The notes under the pieces were generated by a model that ran no database searches, was not told where the DNA came from, and was given only the letters and a program-made list of their open reading frames with translations. 64,000 bases of DNA from Halanaerobiaceae bacterium ANBcell28. GTDB lineage: Bacteria > Bacillota > Halanaerobiia > Halanaerobiales > DTU029. Below, in pieces: positions 28,724 to 36,442 of this stretch. The stretch spans positions 62,001 through 126,000 of the forward strand of contig JBBJJH010000009.1 of the NCBI GenBank assembly GCA_037623315.1, read 5' to 3'. Every line of letters begins with the position of its first letter. Position 1 is the first letter of the stretch. Both the position numbers and the translations under genes were made by a program.

Positions 28724-29509
28724 TTAAGCATATCCCAATTCCTCCTCAACTTCTCTAACAAATGTTTCATATTTTTTAGGATTAAGATCCACTGCGTTTT
28801 GATTTGCTTTAGCAAATTTAGAAAATAGCTCTCCTACCTCTTTTGTAGATAAATTCCTGTCAATCCAGGGATAAAGTATTTCATCTTCTTTTTTGATGTG
28901 TTCCTGTAATAATTCTCTGTAAGCTAATAAATGAGTGACTGCTTTTTCCTTGTCTCTACTCTTTGCCGCTTCTCTAACAGCTGCCACATGATTTCTTCCT
29001 TCAACATGCTCATCATACATCACTTGAATAATTTCTAAATTTTCATCTGAGTATTTAAAAAGTATATCTTCTTCCTTTGCATGGTGATATTTATCAGCAT
29101 AATTACTACTAAATTCTGATGCAGTAGCAATCCAAGGCCATACTTTATCTGGATTTTCATCTAGTTTTTCTAACAGGTCTGGAAGCATAGCCAGCAACCT
29201 CTTGATAAGCTTATGCTCATCTACTAATTGTTGAACTGGTGGTGAATAAGTTATTTCTTTTTTAGTAGTTTTCTCTACTTTCAGTTCTGGTTTTTTTACA
29301 TCACGCTCAGGATATAAAGCTTTTTCTATCTGATACATCAATTCCACTTCTTCTTCTGCTGGTAGATTATGAATACCAACTACATCTTTTAGAAGACAGG
29401 ATCCTGCTGTACAGGTAGTACAAGCAATGCCAAACTCATCTAATATCTCACCCACTCGAGGGTTTTCTTCAATAACAGCCTGAACACCTTGATTTAAATA
29501 CTTCTCCAT
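28724..29509 (-). CDS. Hemerythrin-domain protein with DUF1858-like N-terminus
   Basis: This 261-residue protein has an N-terminal DUF1858/ScdA-type segment with cysteines (GIACTTCTAGSCLLKDV) and a hemerythrin HHE domain. The diiron ligands are in DEHKLIKRLL, YHHAKEEDILF, EHVEGRNHV and EHIKKEDEILYPW. It resembles RIC/YtfE proteins, which repair iron-sulfur clusters after nitric oxide or oxidative damage. I start it at ATG 29509 after GGAGGTG; the frame to 29593 adds 28 unlikely residues. The channel gene follows at 28611. Confidence 0.85.
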   Translation of the reverse strand: MEKYLNQGVQAVIEENPRVGEILDEFGIACTTCTAGSCLLKDVVGIHNLPAEEEVELMYQIEKALYPERDVKKPELKVEKTTKKEITYSPPVQQLVDEHKLIKRLLAMLPDLLEKLDENPDKVWPWIATASEFSSNYADKYHHAKEEDILFKYSDENLEIIQVMYDEHVEGRNHVAAVREAAKSRDKEKAVTHLLAYRELLQEHIKKEDEILYPWIDRNLSTKEVGELFSKFAKANQNAVDLNPKKYETFVREVEEELGYA

Positions 29510-29649
29510 TATTTGCACCTCCATATATATTAATATTCTCAGTTTTTTTGATTTAAGCTCTTTTTTTCCACATAAGTCTTCATACATAATCAACTGTAAT
29601 AGAAGCCGTTATGAAGTCTTTGTCTGCGTATATTTAATTATGCATAAGC

Positions 29650-30108
29650 TTAAACCCATTCTTCAGTAAGAATTTCTCCTTCAATAGAGACTACAACTGC
29701 TTTTACAGGTATCTTTCTTTCAGAACTCTCTAAAGCCTGCTTAGCCATACTTAATAAACCTCTACAACATGGCACTTGCATAATCATTACAGTTAAAGTA
29801 TTAATTTCTGCATCTTCAATTAAGCTTTTGATTTTTTGAATATAAATATCCTGACCTGAGTCAAGTTTTGGACAAGCGATAGCCAGACTTTTATCTTTTA
29901 AATAATCTTTGTGAAAGTCAGCCAAAGCATATGCTACACAGTCAGCACTTAAAACTACATCCGCTCCCTTGAAATATGGTGCTTCCGGTGATACTAAGTG
30001 CATTTGAACTGGCCATTGTCTCAATTGTGATACTCTTTTACCTTCTTCTTCTACAGTTTCTTTTTTACTAAAATCTCTCATACGTGAACCTGGACATCCT
30101 TGATGCAT
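29650..30108 (-). CDS. Fe-S cluster-type protein lacking the usual ferredoxin domain
   Basis: This 152-residue protein matches the C-terminal part of anaerobe 4Fe-4S proteins that carry the HxGCPGSR motif, here at residues 2-8. Further cysteines are in VVLSADCVAYAL, LAIACPKLD and MQVPCCRGLL. The longer family members start with a two-cluster ferredoxin domain, which is missing. The ATG at 30108 has an AAAGGAGAG site, so this short form looks like a real gene rather than a fragment. The 5' frame extension to 30171 is not supported. It heads the cluster with hemerythrin and the FNT channel. Confidence 0.7.
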   Translation of the reverse strand: MHQGCPGSRMRDFSKKETVEEEGKRVSQLRQWPVQMHLVSPEAPYFKGADVVLSADCVAYALADFHKDYLKDKSLAIACPKLDSGQDIYIQKIKSLIEDAEINTLTVMIMQVPCCRGLLSMAKQALESSERKIPVKAVVVSIEGEILTEEWV

Positions 30109-30471
30109 AATAATCTCTCCTTTGTATTTTTTTATTTTAAATTTCATATTTATTTTCAAGCTTAAGTACATTATATAGGCTTCTATATAGTGACGCTATG
30201 ATATTTATCACAATTAATTATATTTTTCATATTAATTTACTCGGGATTGATTCATGCCTAAATAATACTACAGAAAATATTAATTTAATATTTTAGAATA
30301 AGTAAGTGAAAAGGTAGAGGGCTTACCCTCTACCTTTTTTGTATAGACATTTAATTTTAGTATAACTTTCATATACTTATTTTCTATAATTTTTTCTAAA
30401 TTCCAGGCCTTTAATATTTCTTTACCAAGATAGGATATATTAAAAAGTTAGCATTTCCATCCACTTCAGTA
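30109..30471. other. Intergenic with terminator
   Basis: These 363 bases hold the bidirectional terminator at 30309-30340 and AT-rich DNA. I see no small gene or other conserved motif. Confidence 0.5.
30309..30340. terminator. Bidirectional terminator
   Basis: AAAAGGTAGAGGG (30309-30321) and CCCTCTACCTTTT (30326-30338) form a strong stem with a CTTA loop and T runs on both strands. It ends the minus-strand unit that finishes at 30472. Confidence 0.88.
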
Positions 30472-31053
30472 CTATTTAATAAGACCCTTATCTACACACT
30501 CCCTGATCATACCTTCTGCATATTCCCATAACTTTTCTGATCCCTCTGATATATGTTTATTAGCTTTTAGAATATCTTTAGAACAAATATTATGTTTTTT
30601 CCAGGCATGCCCTTCTGTATAATAATTTTGCATTAGAGGTTCCAATCTATCTATTGCTGCAGCAAAGCGTGCTTCCGGGGTTTCTCTTTTTTCAAATTCT
30701 TGCCAGAGTTCCAATAGTTCTTTTCCCTGTTCCTCTGGTAAGATAGCAAATATTCTTTTGGCTGCTTCCATCTCTTTCTCTGCTTTTTCCTCGACTTTGT
30801 CAGTATAAACAATATAGTCGCCAGCATCAATCTCTACTAAATCATGAATTAAGACCATTTTTAAAACCTTAGCAAGTTCAATCTCTTCATTGGCGTATTC
30901 AGATAATATAATTGCCATCATGGCTATATGCCATGAATGTTCTGCATCATTTTCATATCTGGAATTATCAAATAGCTTTGTATGCCTAAAAATTGCTTTG
31001 ACTTTATCTACTTCATAGATAAAATCAAGCTGTTTTTTTAATTTTTCATCCAT
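30472..31053 (-). CDS. HD-domain phosphohydrolase (HDDC2/YfbR-like)
   Basis: This 193-residue protein is an HD hydrolase of the HDDC2/YfbR type, which act as 5'-deoxynucleotidases on dNMPs. The metal ligands are the histidine in NDAEHSWHIAMM near residues 35-46 and the HD pair in LIHDLVEIDAGD near 68-79. A further histidine site is in IDRLEPLMQNYYTEGHAW. Residue conservation supports phosphatase function, but the preferred nucleotide is not known. The gene is alone. Confidence 0.85.
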   Translation of the reverse strand: MDEKLKKQLDFIYEVDKVKAIFRHTKLFDNSRYENDAEHSWHIAMMAIILSEYANEEIELAKVLKMVLIHDLVEIDAGDYIVYTDKVEEKAEKEMEAAKRIFAILPEEQGKELLELWQEFEKRETPEARFAAAIDRLEPLMQNYYTEGHAWKKHNICSKDILKANKHISEGSEKLWEYAEGMIRECVDKGLIK

Positions 31054-31114
31054 AAATTAAAATCACCACTTTCGCTGATTATCTTATGGCTAGAGTATCA
31101 GACCAGACAAAAGA

Positions 31115-31405
31115 TTATACTTCATAGTCAACTACAGCTCTATCAATGGCAACTTTTTTAACAAATTCTGCTGCTTTCAAGTGATCCGGGTGCTTCTGAT
31201 ATGTATCAAGGTCTTCTTCGCTTTTAAAACTTGAATATAAGGTAATATCATAAGCAGCTTCTGAACCATTTATATCTATACCCGCTTCAATCTCAACAAT
31301 TTCTTCAATCTTATCTTTCAAATCTTCCAATACTTTTTTCATCTTGTCCAAATTCTCTTTCTTATTTTCTTCTGCTAATTTCCACATTACTATATGTTTT
31401 ATCAT
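31115..31405 (-). CDS. Dabb-family (stress-responsive A/B barrel) protein
   Basis: This 96-residue protein is a Dabb domain: it starts IKHIVMWKL, has a central IEAGIDINGSEAAYDITLYSSFKSEEDLDTYQKHPDH, and ends IDRAVVDYEV (residue spans about 2-10, 38-74 and 87-96). The fold forms dimeric barrels. Its role in bacteria is usually unknown. ATG 31405 is spaced correctly from AGGAGTG; the frame to 31414 starts with a GTG in that site. Confidence 0.88.
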   Translation of the reverse strand: MIKHIVMWKLAEENKKENLDKMKKVLEDLKDKIEEIVEIEAGIDINGSEAAYDITLYSSFKSEEDLDTYQKHPDHLKAAEFVKKVAIDRAVVDYEV

Positions 31406-31483
31406 TTTAATCACTCCTGTAATATAAATTTTATTCTTGATTTTAGTCTATCCCAAAAATGTAAAAATTTCAAGAAAAAATGA

Positions 31484-31753
31484 TTAAAAACTAGTAGATC
31501 CTGATTCAAACTGTAATTCAATATCAATAGTTGTATTAGGTTTTACATAGATTGTAAACTTAACAGCAGAAGCAATTCTTCTAGTTCCAGTAGAAAATGA
31601 TAAATTAAAGGGAATTTTAGCTTTTAATAACAGGGTTGAAACCGCATTTATTTCTGCAATTTTAATACTCTGAGAACTTAATAGCTTTTTAAAAGTAGAA
31701 GTTGTTAAAACTGATAATATTTCTTCTGGAATATCATCTTGAAATTCTGACAT
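31484..31753 (-). CDS. Hypothetical protein, 89 residues
   Basis: I do not recognise this protein. It starts MSEFQDDIPEEI, has a helical first half and a beta-strand-rich second half ending with ELQFESGSTSF. No signal peptide, transmembrane helix, cysteine or metal motif is present. The ATG follows AAAGGGG at a workable distance, and the coding frame has normal composition, so it is probably real. It is alone on the minus strand. Confidence 0.55.
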   Translation of the reverse strand: MSEFQDDIPEEILSVLTTSTFKKLLSSQSIKIAEINAVSTLLLKAKIPFNLSFSTGTRRIASAVKFTIYVKPNTTIDIELQFESGSTSF

Positions 31754-32036
31754 AGTATTACCCCTTTCGTTTAATATATATAATCCATTATATGTCTAAA
31801 AAGTAATTTCCGTACCCATCCTAGATTATAGGCATTTCGTTTTCCTACAGATGACACAGCATTAAAGAACGTCATTTATTTTACTGCAGAACGGATAAAT
31901 TTGCATCTTTTTCCTCCATATGCTACTATAAAAGCAAATTAAAAATCAATAATTTCTGGAAATATTTTTTAGTTGAGCAATTGAAGTCAAGAACTCCCCA
32001 GCATAATTATATTATAATCATCTTAGAGGTGATATC
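31754..32036. other. Divergent intergenic region
   Basis: These 283 bases contain the upstream regions of the 89-residue protein and the AraC-like gene. TTGAAG near 31982 and several TATAAT-like boxes near 32006-32016 are promoter-like, but the exact pairing is ambiguous. No other gene is seen. Confidence 0.4.
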
Positions 32037-32453
32037 ATGGAAAATTGGGAAAAGATAAATGCAGTTCAAAGGATGCAAAACTATATAAACGAGAACATTC
32101 AAAATGATATAAGCCTTCATCAACTAAGTCAAGCCGCTGGCTATTCCCCCTGGCATTCCGGGAGAATCTTTAAAGAATTATTAGATAAAACTCCCTTTGA
32201 ATATATCAGAGAATTACGTCTTTCTAAGGCAGCACTTAGTCTCAGAGATGAAAACCCAAAAGTTATTGATGTAGCTTTTGATTTTGTCTTTGATTCACAT
32301 GAAGGATTCACCAGGGCTTTTTCCAAACAATTCGGTATCAGTCCTAACAAATATAAGAAGAATACACCACCTGTAAAACTTTTTATACCTGCTGACATCC
32401 GTGATTATTACCGATTCTTAGAAAAGGGAGATGATAGTGTTAAGAGGATATAG
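32037..32453 (+). pseudogene. Truncated AraC-family regulator, DNA-binding part only
   Basis: The 138-residue frame encodes a complete AraC DNA-binding domain: two helix-turn-helix units, with HQLSQAAGYSPWHSGRIFKE and VAFDFVFDSHEGFTRAFSKQFGISP. It continues with the linker KLFIPADIRDYYRFLEKG seen in family members of about 290 residues. It then stops where their GyrI-like ligand domain should begin. The +1 frame after the break (VLRGYRGYIEARPVREL) reads like the first strand of that domain before another stop, so a frameshift plus deletion is likely. The DNA-binding domain could still work, like SoxS. Confidence 0.65.
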
Positions 32454-32526
32454 AGGCTATATTGAAGCAAGACCGGTAAGAGAATTAAATAATAAATAAC
32501 TATCATTTCTGTAAGTACACGACAAC

Positions 32527-32561
32527 AAGCGCAGCAAATTTTGCTGCGCTTATCTATTTTT
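32527..32561 (+). terminator. Terminator after the AraC remnant
   Basis: AAGCGCAGCAA and TTGCTGCGCTT pair around a 3-base loop (32527-32551), followed by ATCTATTTTT. It lies about 75 bases after the AraC stop. Confidence 0.85.
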
Positions 32562-32648
32562 CATCCTTACTATTTTTTTGAAACTCTATCAACCTTCTAA
32601 AACACAAAATTATTAATTGAGTGAAACTGAAAATAGAAAACCTTTCTC

Positions 32649-33374
32649 TCAAAACTCCTTCACTTTATTAACAAACAATTTATATACCAACAGATTCAAG
32701 ACAATCCCATAAATCCAACCAATAATATAATACTGATTGTAAGTTAAAAACAATGCCTCTTCTCCACGTATTAAAGCACTTAAGGCTTTAGCCGGAAAGA
32801 ATCCTGGTGCAAAGGAGAAAAACAATTCTTTAAAATCTAGAAAAAACATTGCTACTATTGGAAAAACTATTAAGGTTCCAAATCCTTTCATTACGGCAAA
32901 ACCTTCAATTTTGTTCTTAGCAAAGGAATTAATAAACATCCCTGTGGCTGGTGCTGATAAACCAGCAAGGATAGAGATAGCAATTACTCTACTTAAATCA
33001 AGACTAAGAATATCTGAAAACAAAATTACAAAGATACAGGCTAAAGTGGCAAAGAAAAATATCATTATCAAGCGAAATAGAAAAAACTTTCCTAAACCTA
33101 AAGGTGTAACCTTTACAGCTGATAGAATATTATCATCCCTATCATCAAGCATGGAAAAGCCAATTAAAGCCCCAAAAACAAGTGGCATCATCAAAGTAAG
33201 CGCAACCAGTATTATATCTGCATACTGTTCTAAAACAAAATCAGTAGTTTCTGCTAGATAAGGTAATAGATATCTTCCAATCAATCCAAAAATCAAGGGA
33301 TAGAATACTAGAAGTCTGGTCAAAGGCTCTCTTGCCCATTTCTTCAATTCACTAATTAGAAAGGTTTTATACAT
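32649..33374 (-). CDS. ABC-2 type permease, second subunit
   Basis: This 241-residue protein has six transmembrane helices and the ABC-2 permease layout. The start is ATG 33374, one base after the TAA of the preceding permease, which implies translational coupling; the frame to 33425 extends into that gene. It pairs with the 33376 permease and the ATPase at 34094 as one exporter. The DDRDDNILSAVKVTP loop near residues 72-86 is the typical coupling region. Confidence 0.85.
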   Translation of the reverse strand: MYKTFLISELKKWAREPLTRLLVFYPLIFGLIGRYLLPYLAETTDFVLEQYADIILVALTLMMPLVFGALIGFSMLDDRDDNILSAVKVTPLGLGKFFLFRLIMIFFFATLACIFVILFSDILSLDLSRVIAISILAGLSAPATGMFINSFAKNKIEGFAVMKGFGTLIVFPIVAMFFLDFKELFFSFAPGFFPAKALSALIRGEEALFLTYNQYYIIGWIYGIVLNLLVYKLFVNKVKEF

Positions 33375-33375
33375 A

Positions 33376-34101
33376 TTAAACACCACTCTCTCTGATAGCA
33401 AAATCTTTAAATTTCTTAAACACAAAATAACCTAAAATAATTGAGCCTATACTTAAATAGAATACAGATATAAGAATTTCCCACAAGTCAACATTCCCTG
33501 CAACAGCCTCCAGTAAAGTCGCAGCTGATTTTGTTGGAATGATATAAAGCACGTTAGAATAGAGCCTGGATGTGATTAATCCAAACTGCTCAAATACTAC
33601 AGGAATCATAAAGAGTAAAAAATAAGTCATCATCTTTACTAATAATTCAGTAAAATCGCGACTTTTATAAATAAGAAGCATCCCAACAAATGTGTGAAAT
33701 AAACCTACTAAGAAAAATGCTCCAATAAAAGCTAACAAATTTATATTAATGTCCTGAAATATTATCGCATATATATATACAATTGTAATTGTAACTATAT
33801 TTGAAACTAAGTTTCCTAAAGTTTTAGCTGTAAGGAATTCCGTCTTACTTATAGGTGATACAATTAACGATTTTAGAACACCTTCCTGTTTTTCAAAGAA
33901 GATAGTAACTCCAACCATAAGAATAGACATAGAAACAAGATCAAAAAAGACTACCATAAGAAAGAGGAAAGTTATATCAGGTACATTAAGCAAGTGTACC
34001 ATGCCTATCCAGAAAAAAGAAACAAACACACTGGCACTTAATATATGATATTTCTTCATCCTCTGTACTTCTCCAATAAAAAGATTTAAAAAATTATTCA
34101 T
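33376..34101 (-). CDS. ABC-2 type permease, first subunit
   Basis: This 241-residue protein has an N-terminal cytoplasmic start (NNFLNLFIGEVQRM) and six transmembrane helices. FFEKQEGVLKSLIVSPISKTEFLTAK near residues 68-93 is the coupling helix region found in ABC-2 permeases. Its start overlaps the end of the ATPase gene by 8 bases. It is part of the TetR-associated exporter. Confidence 0.85.
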   Translation of the reverse strand: MNNFLNLFIGEVQRMKKYHILSASVFVSFFWIGMVHLLNVPDITFLFLMVVFFDLVSMSILMVGVTIFFEKQEGVLKSLIVSPISKTEFLTAKTLGNLVSNIVTITIVYIYAIIFQDININLLAFIGAFFLVGLFHTFVGMLLIYKSRDFTELLVKMMTYFLLFMIPVVFEQFGLITSRLYSNVLYIIPTKSAATLLEAVAGNVDLWEILISVFYLSIGSIILGYFVFKKFKDFAIRESGV

Positions 34102-34948
34102 AGTCTTCCACCCCTGTTATTTCTATAAAGATATTATCAAGAGTCATTTCCTGACTATGCATTGTTACAATTTCTTTGTTCTTAATAATACTTAAGAAAT
34201 CTTCGTTATCTCCTAAATTATCAAGATTAAAAGAAGCCTCTTTTAGGCTTTCATTATCACTATATTCCATCACTAATTGTCTTTGACCATATTCTAGTTT
34301 TAAATTTTTAGGAGAATTAATTGCTGCTATTTTTCCATCAGCCATAAAAGCCACCTGGTCGCAAAGTTCTTCTACATCATTCATCAAATGTGTTGTCAGA
34401 AGTACTGTTCCACCATTATCCTTGAATTCAGCAATCATATCTTTGATAATTCTAGCATTCTTAGGATCTAATCCAGCTGTTGGTTCATCTAAGAATAACA
34501 TTTTCGGTTTATTCAATAAAGCCCTTATGAAATTCAAGCGTACTTTCATACCTTTTGAAAATTCTCCAACTTTTTTGTCTTTATCAGCATAGATACCTAA
34601 TCTCTTCATCAACTGATCTGTATCTGCCGTCTCTCTATAAAGATTTTTGAAAAATTCTAGATTTTCTTCTGCTGTTAATTTTGAGAAATGAACTGGCATT
34701 TCAAAGCCAACACCTATTTCCTGATAAAAATCTTTAGAATATGAGGCTAAATTATGATCCCTATACTTTATTTCACCTCTATAATCATCAATGAGTTTTG
34801 TCAATATTTTTTGTGTTGTGCTTTTTCCTACTCCACTGGGACCCAACAATCCAAATATCTGTCCTTCTTTAATCTCAAAAGATATTCCCTTGATTGTGTC
34901 CTCCTCATTATTTGGGTAACAATACTTTAAATCATTTACCTTAAACAT
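34094..34948 (-). CDS. ABC transporter ATP-binding protein (ABC-2 exporter)
   Basis: This 284-residue ATPase has Walker A GLLGPSGVGKSTT near residues 33-45, signature EFSKGMKVRLNF, and Walker B MLFLDEPTAGLDP followed by LLTTHLM. The C-terminal 70 residues form an accessory region seen in drug or lipid exporters. It is the first gene of the exporter trio and lies 72 bases downstream of tetR. The substrate is unknown; TetR control suggests that the exported compound or a relative is the inducer. Confidence 0.92.
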   Translation of the reverse strand: MFKVNDLKYCYPNNEEDTIKGISFEIKEGQIFGLLGPSGVGKSTTQKILTKLIDDYRGEIKYRDHNLASYSKDFYQEIGVGFEMPVHFSKLTAEENLEFFKNLYRETADTDQLMKRLGIYADKDKKVGEFSKGMKVRLNFIRALLNKPKMLFLDEPTAGLDPKNARIIKDMIAEFKDNGGTVLLTTHLMNDVEELCDQVAFMADGKIAAINSPKNLKLEYGQRQLVMEYSDNESLKEASFNLDNLGDNEDFLSIIKNKEIVTMHSQEMTLDNIFIEITGVEDYE

Positions 34949-35020
34949 TATAAACTCCCCCTCTTAAAATATAATTTCTAAAAGAAACAAAGTCACTTTT
35001 CATTACTAGAATAAAAATAA

Positions 35021-35668
35021 CTATCTTACTCCATTTTCAATAATATAAAACATTTTATCTAGCTTTTCTAGATACTCAGTAAGACCTTCTTCAGACATTT
35101 CTTCAAAATTATCATGATTTATAAATATTTTTTTTAAAAACAAGTCTGCAAATTCCATATTTAAACTATAAAGCATGATAGAAAGAATCTCTACATCAAC
35201 TTTCTCGCTTATATCACCTCGATTCTGTCCATTTTTAATAATATTCTTATAAAAACCAAGACCTTTTTCCTCAAAACCATCATAGATTTCTTCTCGAAAT
35301 TTACGCTCTTCTTTATATAGATTATTAGCTATAGCAGCATATTGAGGATTATCTCTGGCGAATTTAATACCCATTCTATATAATCCTTTAAAAAGCTCTA
35401 TAGTTTCAATATTTTCTATATCCATCTCAGCCATAGTATTATTAAAATATTCTAATTTCTTTTCCGCTATTATATCCATTGTATATTTATATAGATCTTT
35501 TAAATCTTCAAAATATTGATAGAAGCTACCGCGAGGAATTTCTGCTTTTTTTATAATGCTTGCTACACTGCACTCCTTAAAAAGATTATGTGCAAATTCT
35601 TCCTGAGCAGCTTTTACAATCCTTTCTTTTTTTTCTGCTGGCAAATTGAAAAATGTTTTACTAGGCAA
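35021..35668 (-). CDS. TetR-family repressor of the ABC exporter
   Basis: This 215-residue protein starts with a TetR helix-turn-helix (FFNLPAEKKERIVKAAQEEFAHNLFKECSVASIIKKAEIPRGSFYQYF, about residues 5-52), followed by a ligand-binding helical domain. The start is TTG 35668 with GAGGAGCG before it. Two copies of TGACA-N4-TGTCA lie upstream, one in the 5' leader and one exactly inside its promoter spacer. This is strong evidence for self-repression, and the exporter genes follow downstream. Confidence 0.9.
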   Translation of the reverse strand: MPSKTFFNLPAEKKERIVKAAQEEFAHNLFKECSVASIIKKAEIPRGSFYQYFEDLKDLYKYTMDIIAEKKLEYFNNTMAEMDIENIETIELFKGLYRMGIKFARDNPQYAAIANNLYKEERKFREEIYDGFEEKGLGFYKNIIKNGQNRGDISEKVDVEILSIMLYSLNMEFADLFLKKIFINHDNFEEMSEEGLTEYLEKLDKMFYIIENGVR

Positions 35669-35688
35669 TCTTATCGCTCCTCATATCA

Positions 35689-35708
35689 ATATGACATCAC
35701 TGTCATAT
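35689..35708. promoter_or_regulatory. Probable TetR operator 1
   Basis: ATATGACA-TCAC-TGTCATAT is a perfect palindrome with 8-base arms. It lies about 20 bases upstream of the tetR start codon, in the leader, and shares the TGACA-N4-TGTCA core with operator 2. Confidence 0.85.
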
Positions 35709-35741
35709 GCTAGTTAAAAAATATATTTTAATTATAATATG

Positions 35742-35770
35742 ATTATATGACAGGTGTGTCACTAAGTCAA
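35742..35770 (-). promoter_or_regulatory. tetR-ABC sigma-A promoter
   Basis: On the minus strand TTGACT (35765-35770) and TATAAT (35742-35747) are spaced by exactly 17 bases. The match is close to consensus. Confidence 0.88.
35748..35761. promoter_or_regulatory. Probable TetR operator 2 inside the promoter spacer
   Basis: TGACA-GGTG-TGTCA is a perfect palindrome that lies directly next to the -10 box and within the 17-base spacer of the tetR promoter. A repressor bound here would block RNA polymerase. Confidence 0.88.
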
Positions 35771-35842
35771 TAAAAAATATAAAAATTAATTTATATCTAA
35801 TGACTTTTATGTAAATACTAAAAAAGAAAGGAGGTGATATAG

Positions 35843-36355
35843 CTGAATTTAGGCAAAGCACTTGCCACGTCTGCCCTTATTGTTACTTTCTCTGCAAGTA
35901 TTGCTGTTACAGGTATTAACGCGAATAGTATAAGTCCTTCGGCTATAAAAGTAAATAATTCTATTCAAGAGCAAAGTATATACTGCAATAGAGATTTTTC
36001 TCATAAAGAGTTAAGGGATAAAGAACCGGAAGAAGTGTTAGAAGGCCTAAAAGAAAAAATACAGATAAAATTAAAAAATGGAGAAATAACAGAAGAAAAA
36101 GCAAATGAATTAAATGAAAGTATTGATAAACGTTTAGAAGAGATTAAAGAATTTAAAAAACTCACCCTAGAGCAAAAGAAAAGTAAATTAATCTCTGAAT
36201 TAGAATCAAGAATGGAAGAAGAAGTAGAGGACGGTAAGATAAGTCAAGAAAAAGCAAATATAATAGTAGAAAAATTTATAAAAGAATTAGAAGACTGGGA
36301 TGGAGAGTCCTATCCTAAATTCATGAAAAAGTATTTCATGAGAAAAAACCATTAA
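35843..36355 (+). CDS. Secreted DUF2680-like protein, CTG start
   Basis: This 170-residue secreted protein starts at a CTG codon. The ideal site GGAGGTGAT (35830-35838) is 8 bases upstream of it, and an in-frame TAG lies directly before the CTG. No other ATG, GTG or TTG occurs in frame until GTG at 36035. The first 29 residues form a signal peptide (KALATSALIVTFSASIAVTG then NAN). The mature part has two similar helical motifs (NGEITEEKANELNESIDKRL and DGKISQEKANIIVEKFIKEL), as in DUF2680/YckD proteins of unknown function. It is divergent from tetR and shares its operator region. Confidence 0.75.
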   Translation: MNLGKALATSALIVTFSASIAVTGINANSISPSAIKVNNSIQEQSIYCNRDFSHKELRDKEPEEVLEGLKEKIQIKLKNGEITEEKANELNESIDKRLEEIKEFKKLTLEQKKSKLISELESRMEEEVEDGKISQEKANIIVEKFIKELEDWDGESYPKFMKKYFMRKNH

Positions 36356-36365
36356 AACCTAAAAA

Positions 36366-36402
36366 GGAGATTTAGCTAATATGCTAAATCTCCCCTTCTT
36401 TT
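36366..36402 (+). terminator. Terminator after the DUF2680-like gene
   Basis: GGAGATTTAGC and GCTAAATCTCC form an 11-bp perfect stem around TAATAT (36366-36393), followed by CCTTCTTTTTT. Confidence 0.9.
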
Positions 36403-36442
36403 TTAAATCTTTAATAAGCTTACGTCTTGAACATTATTTCAA

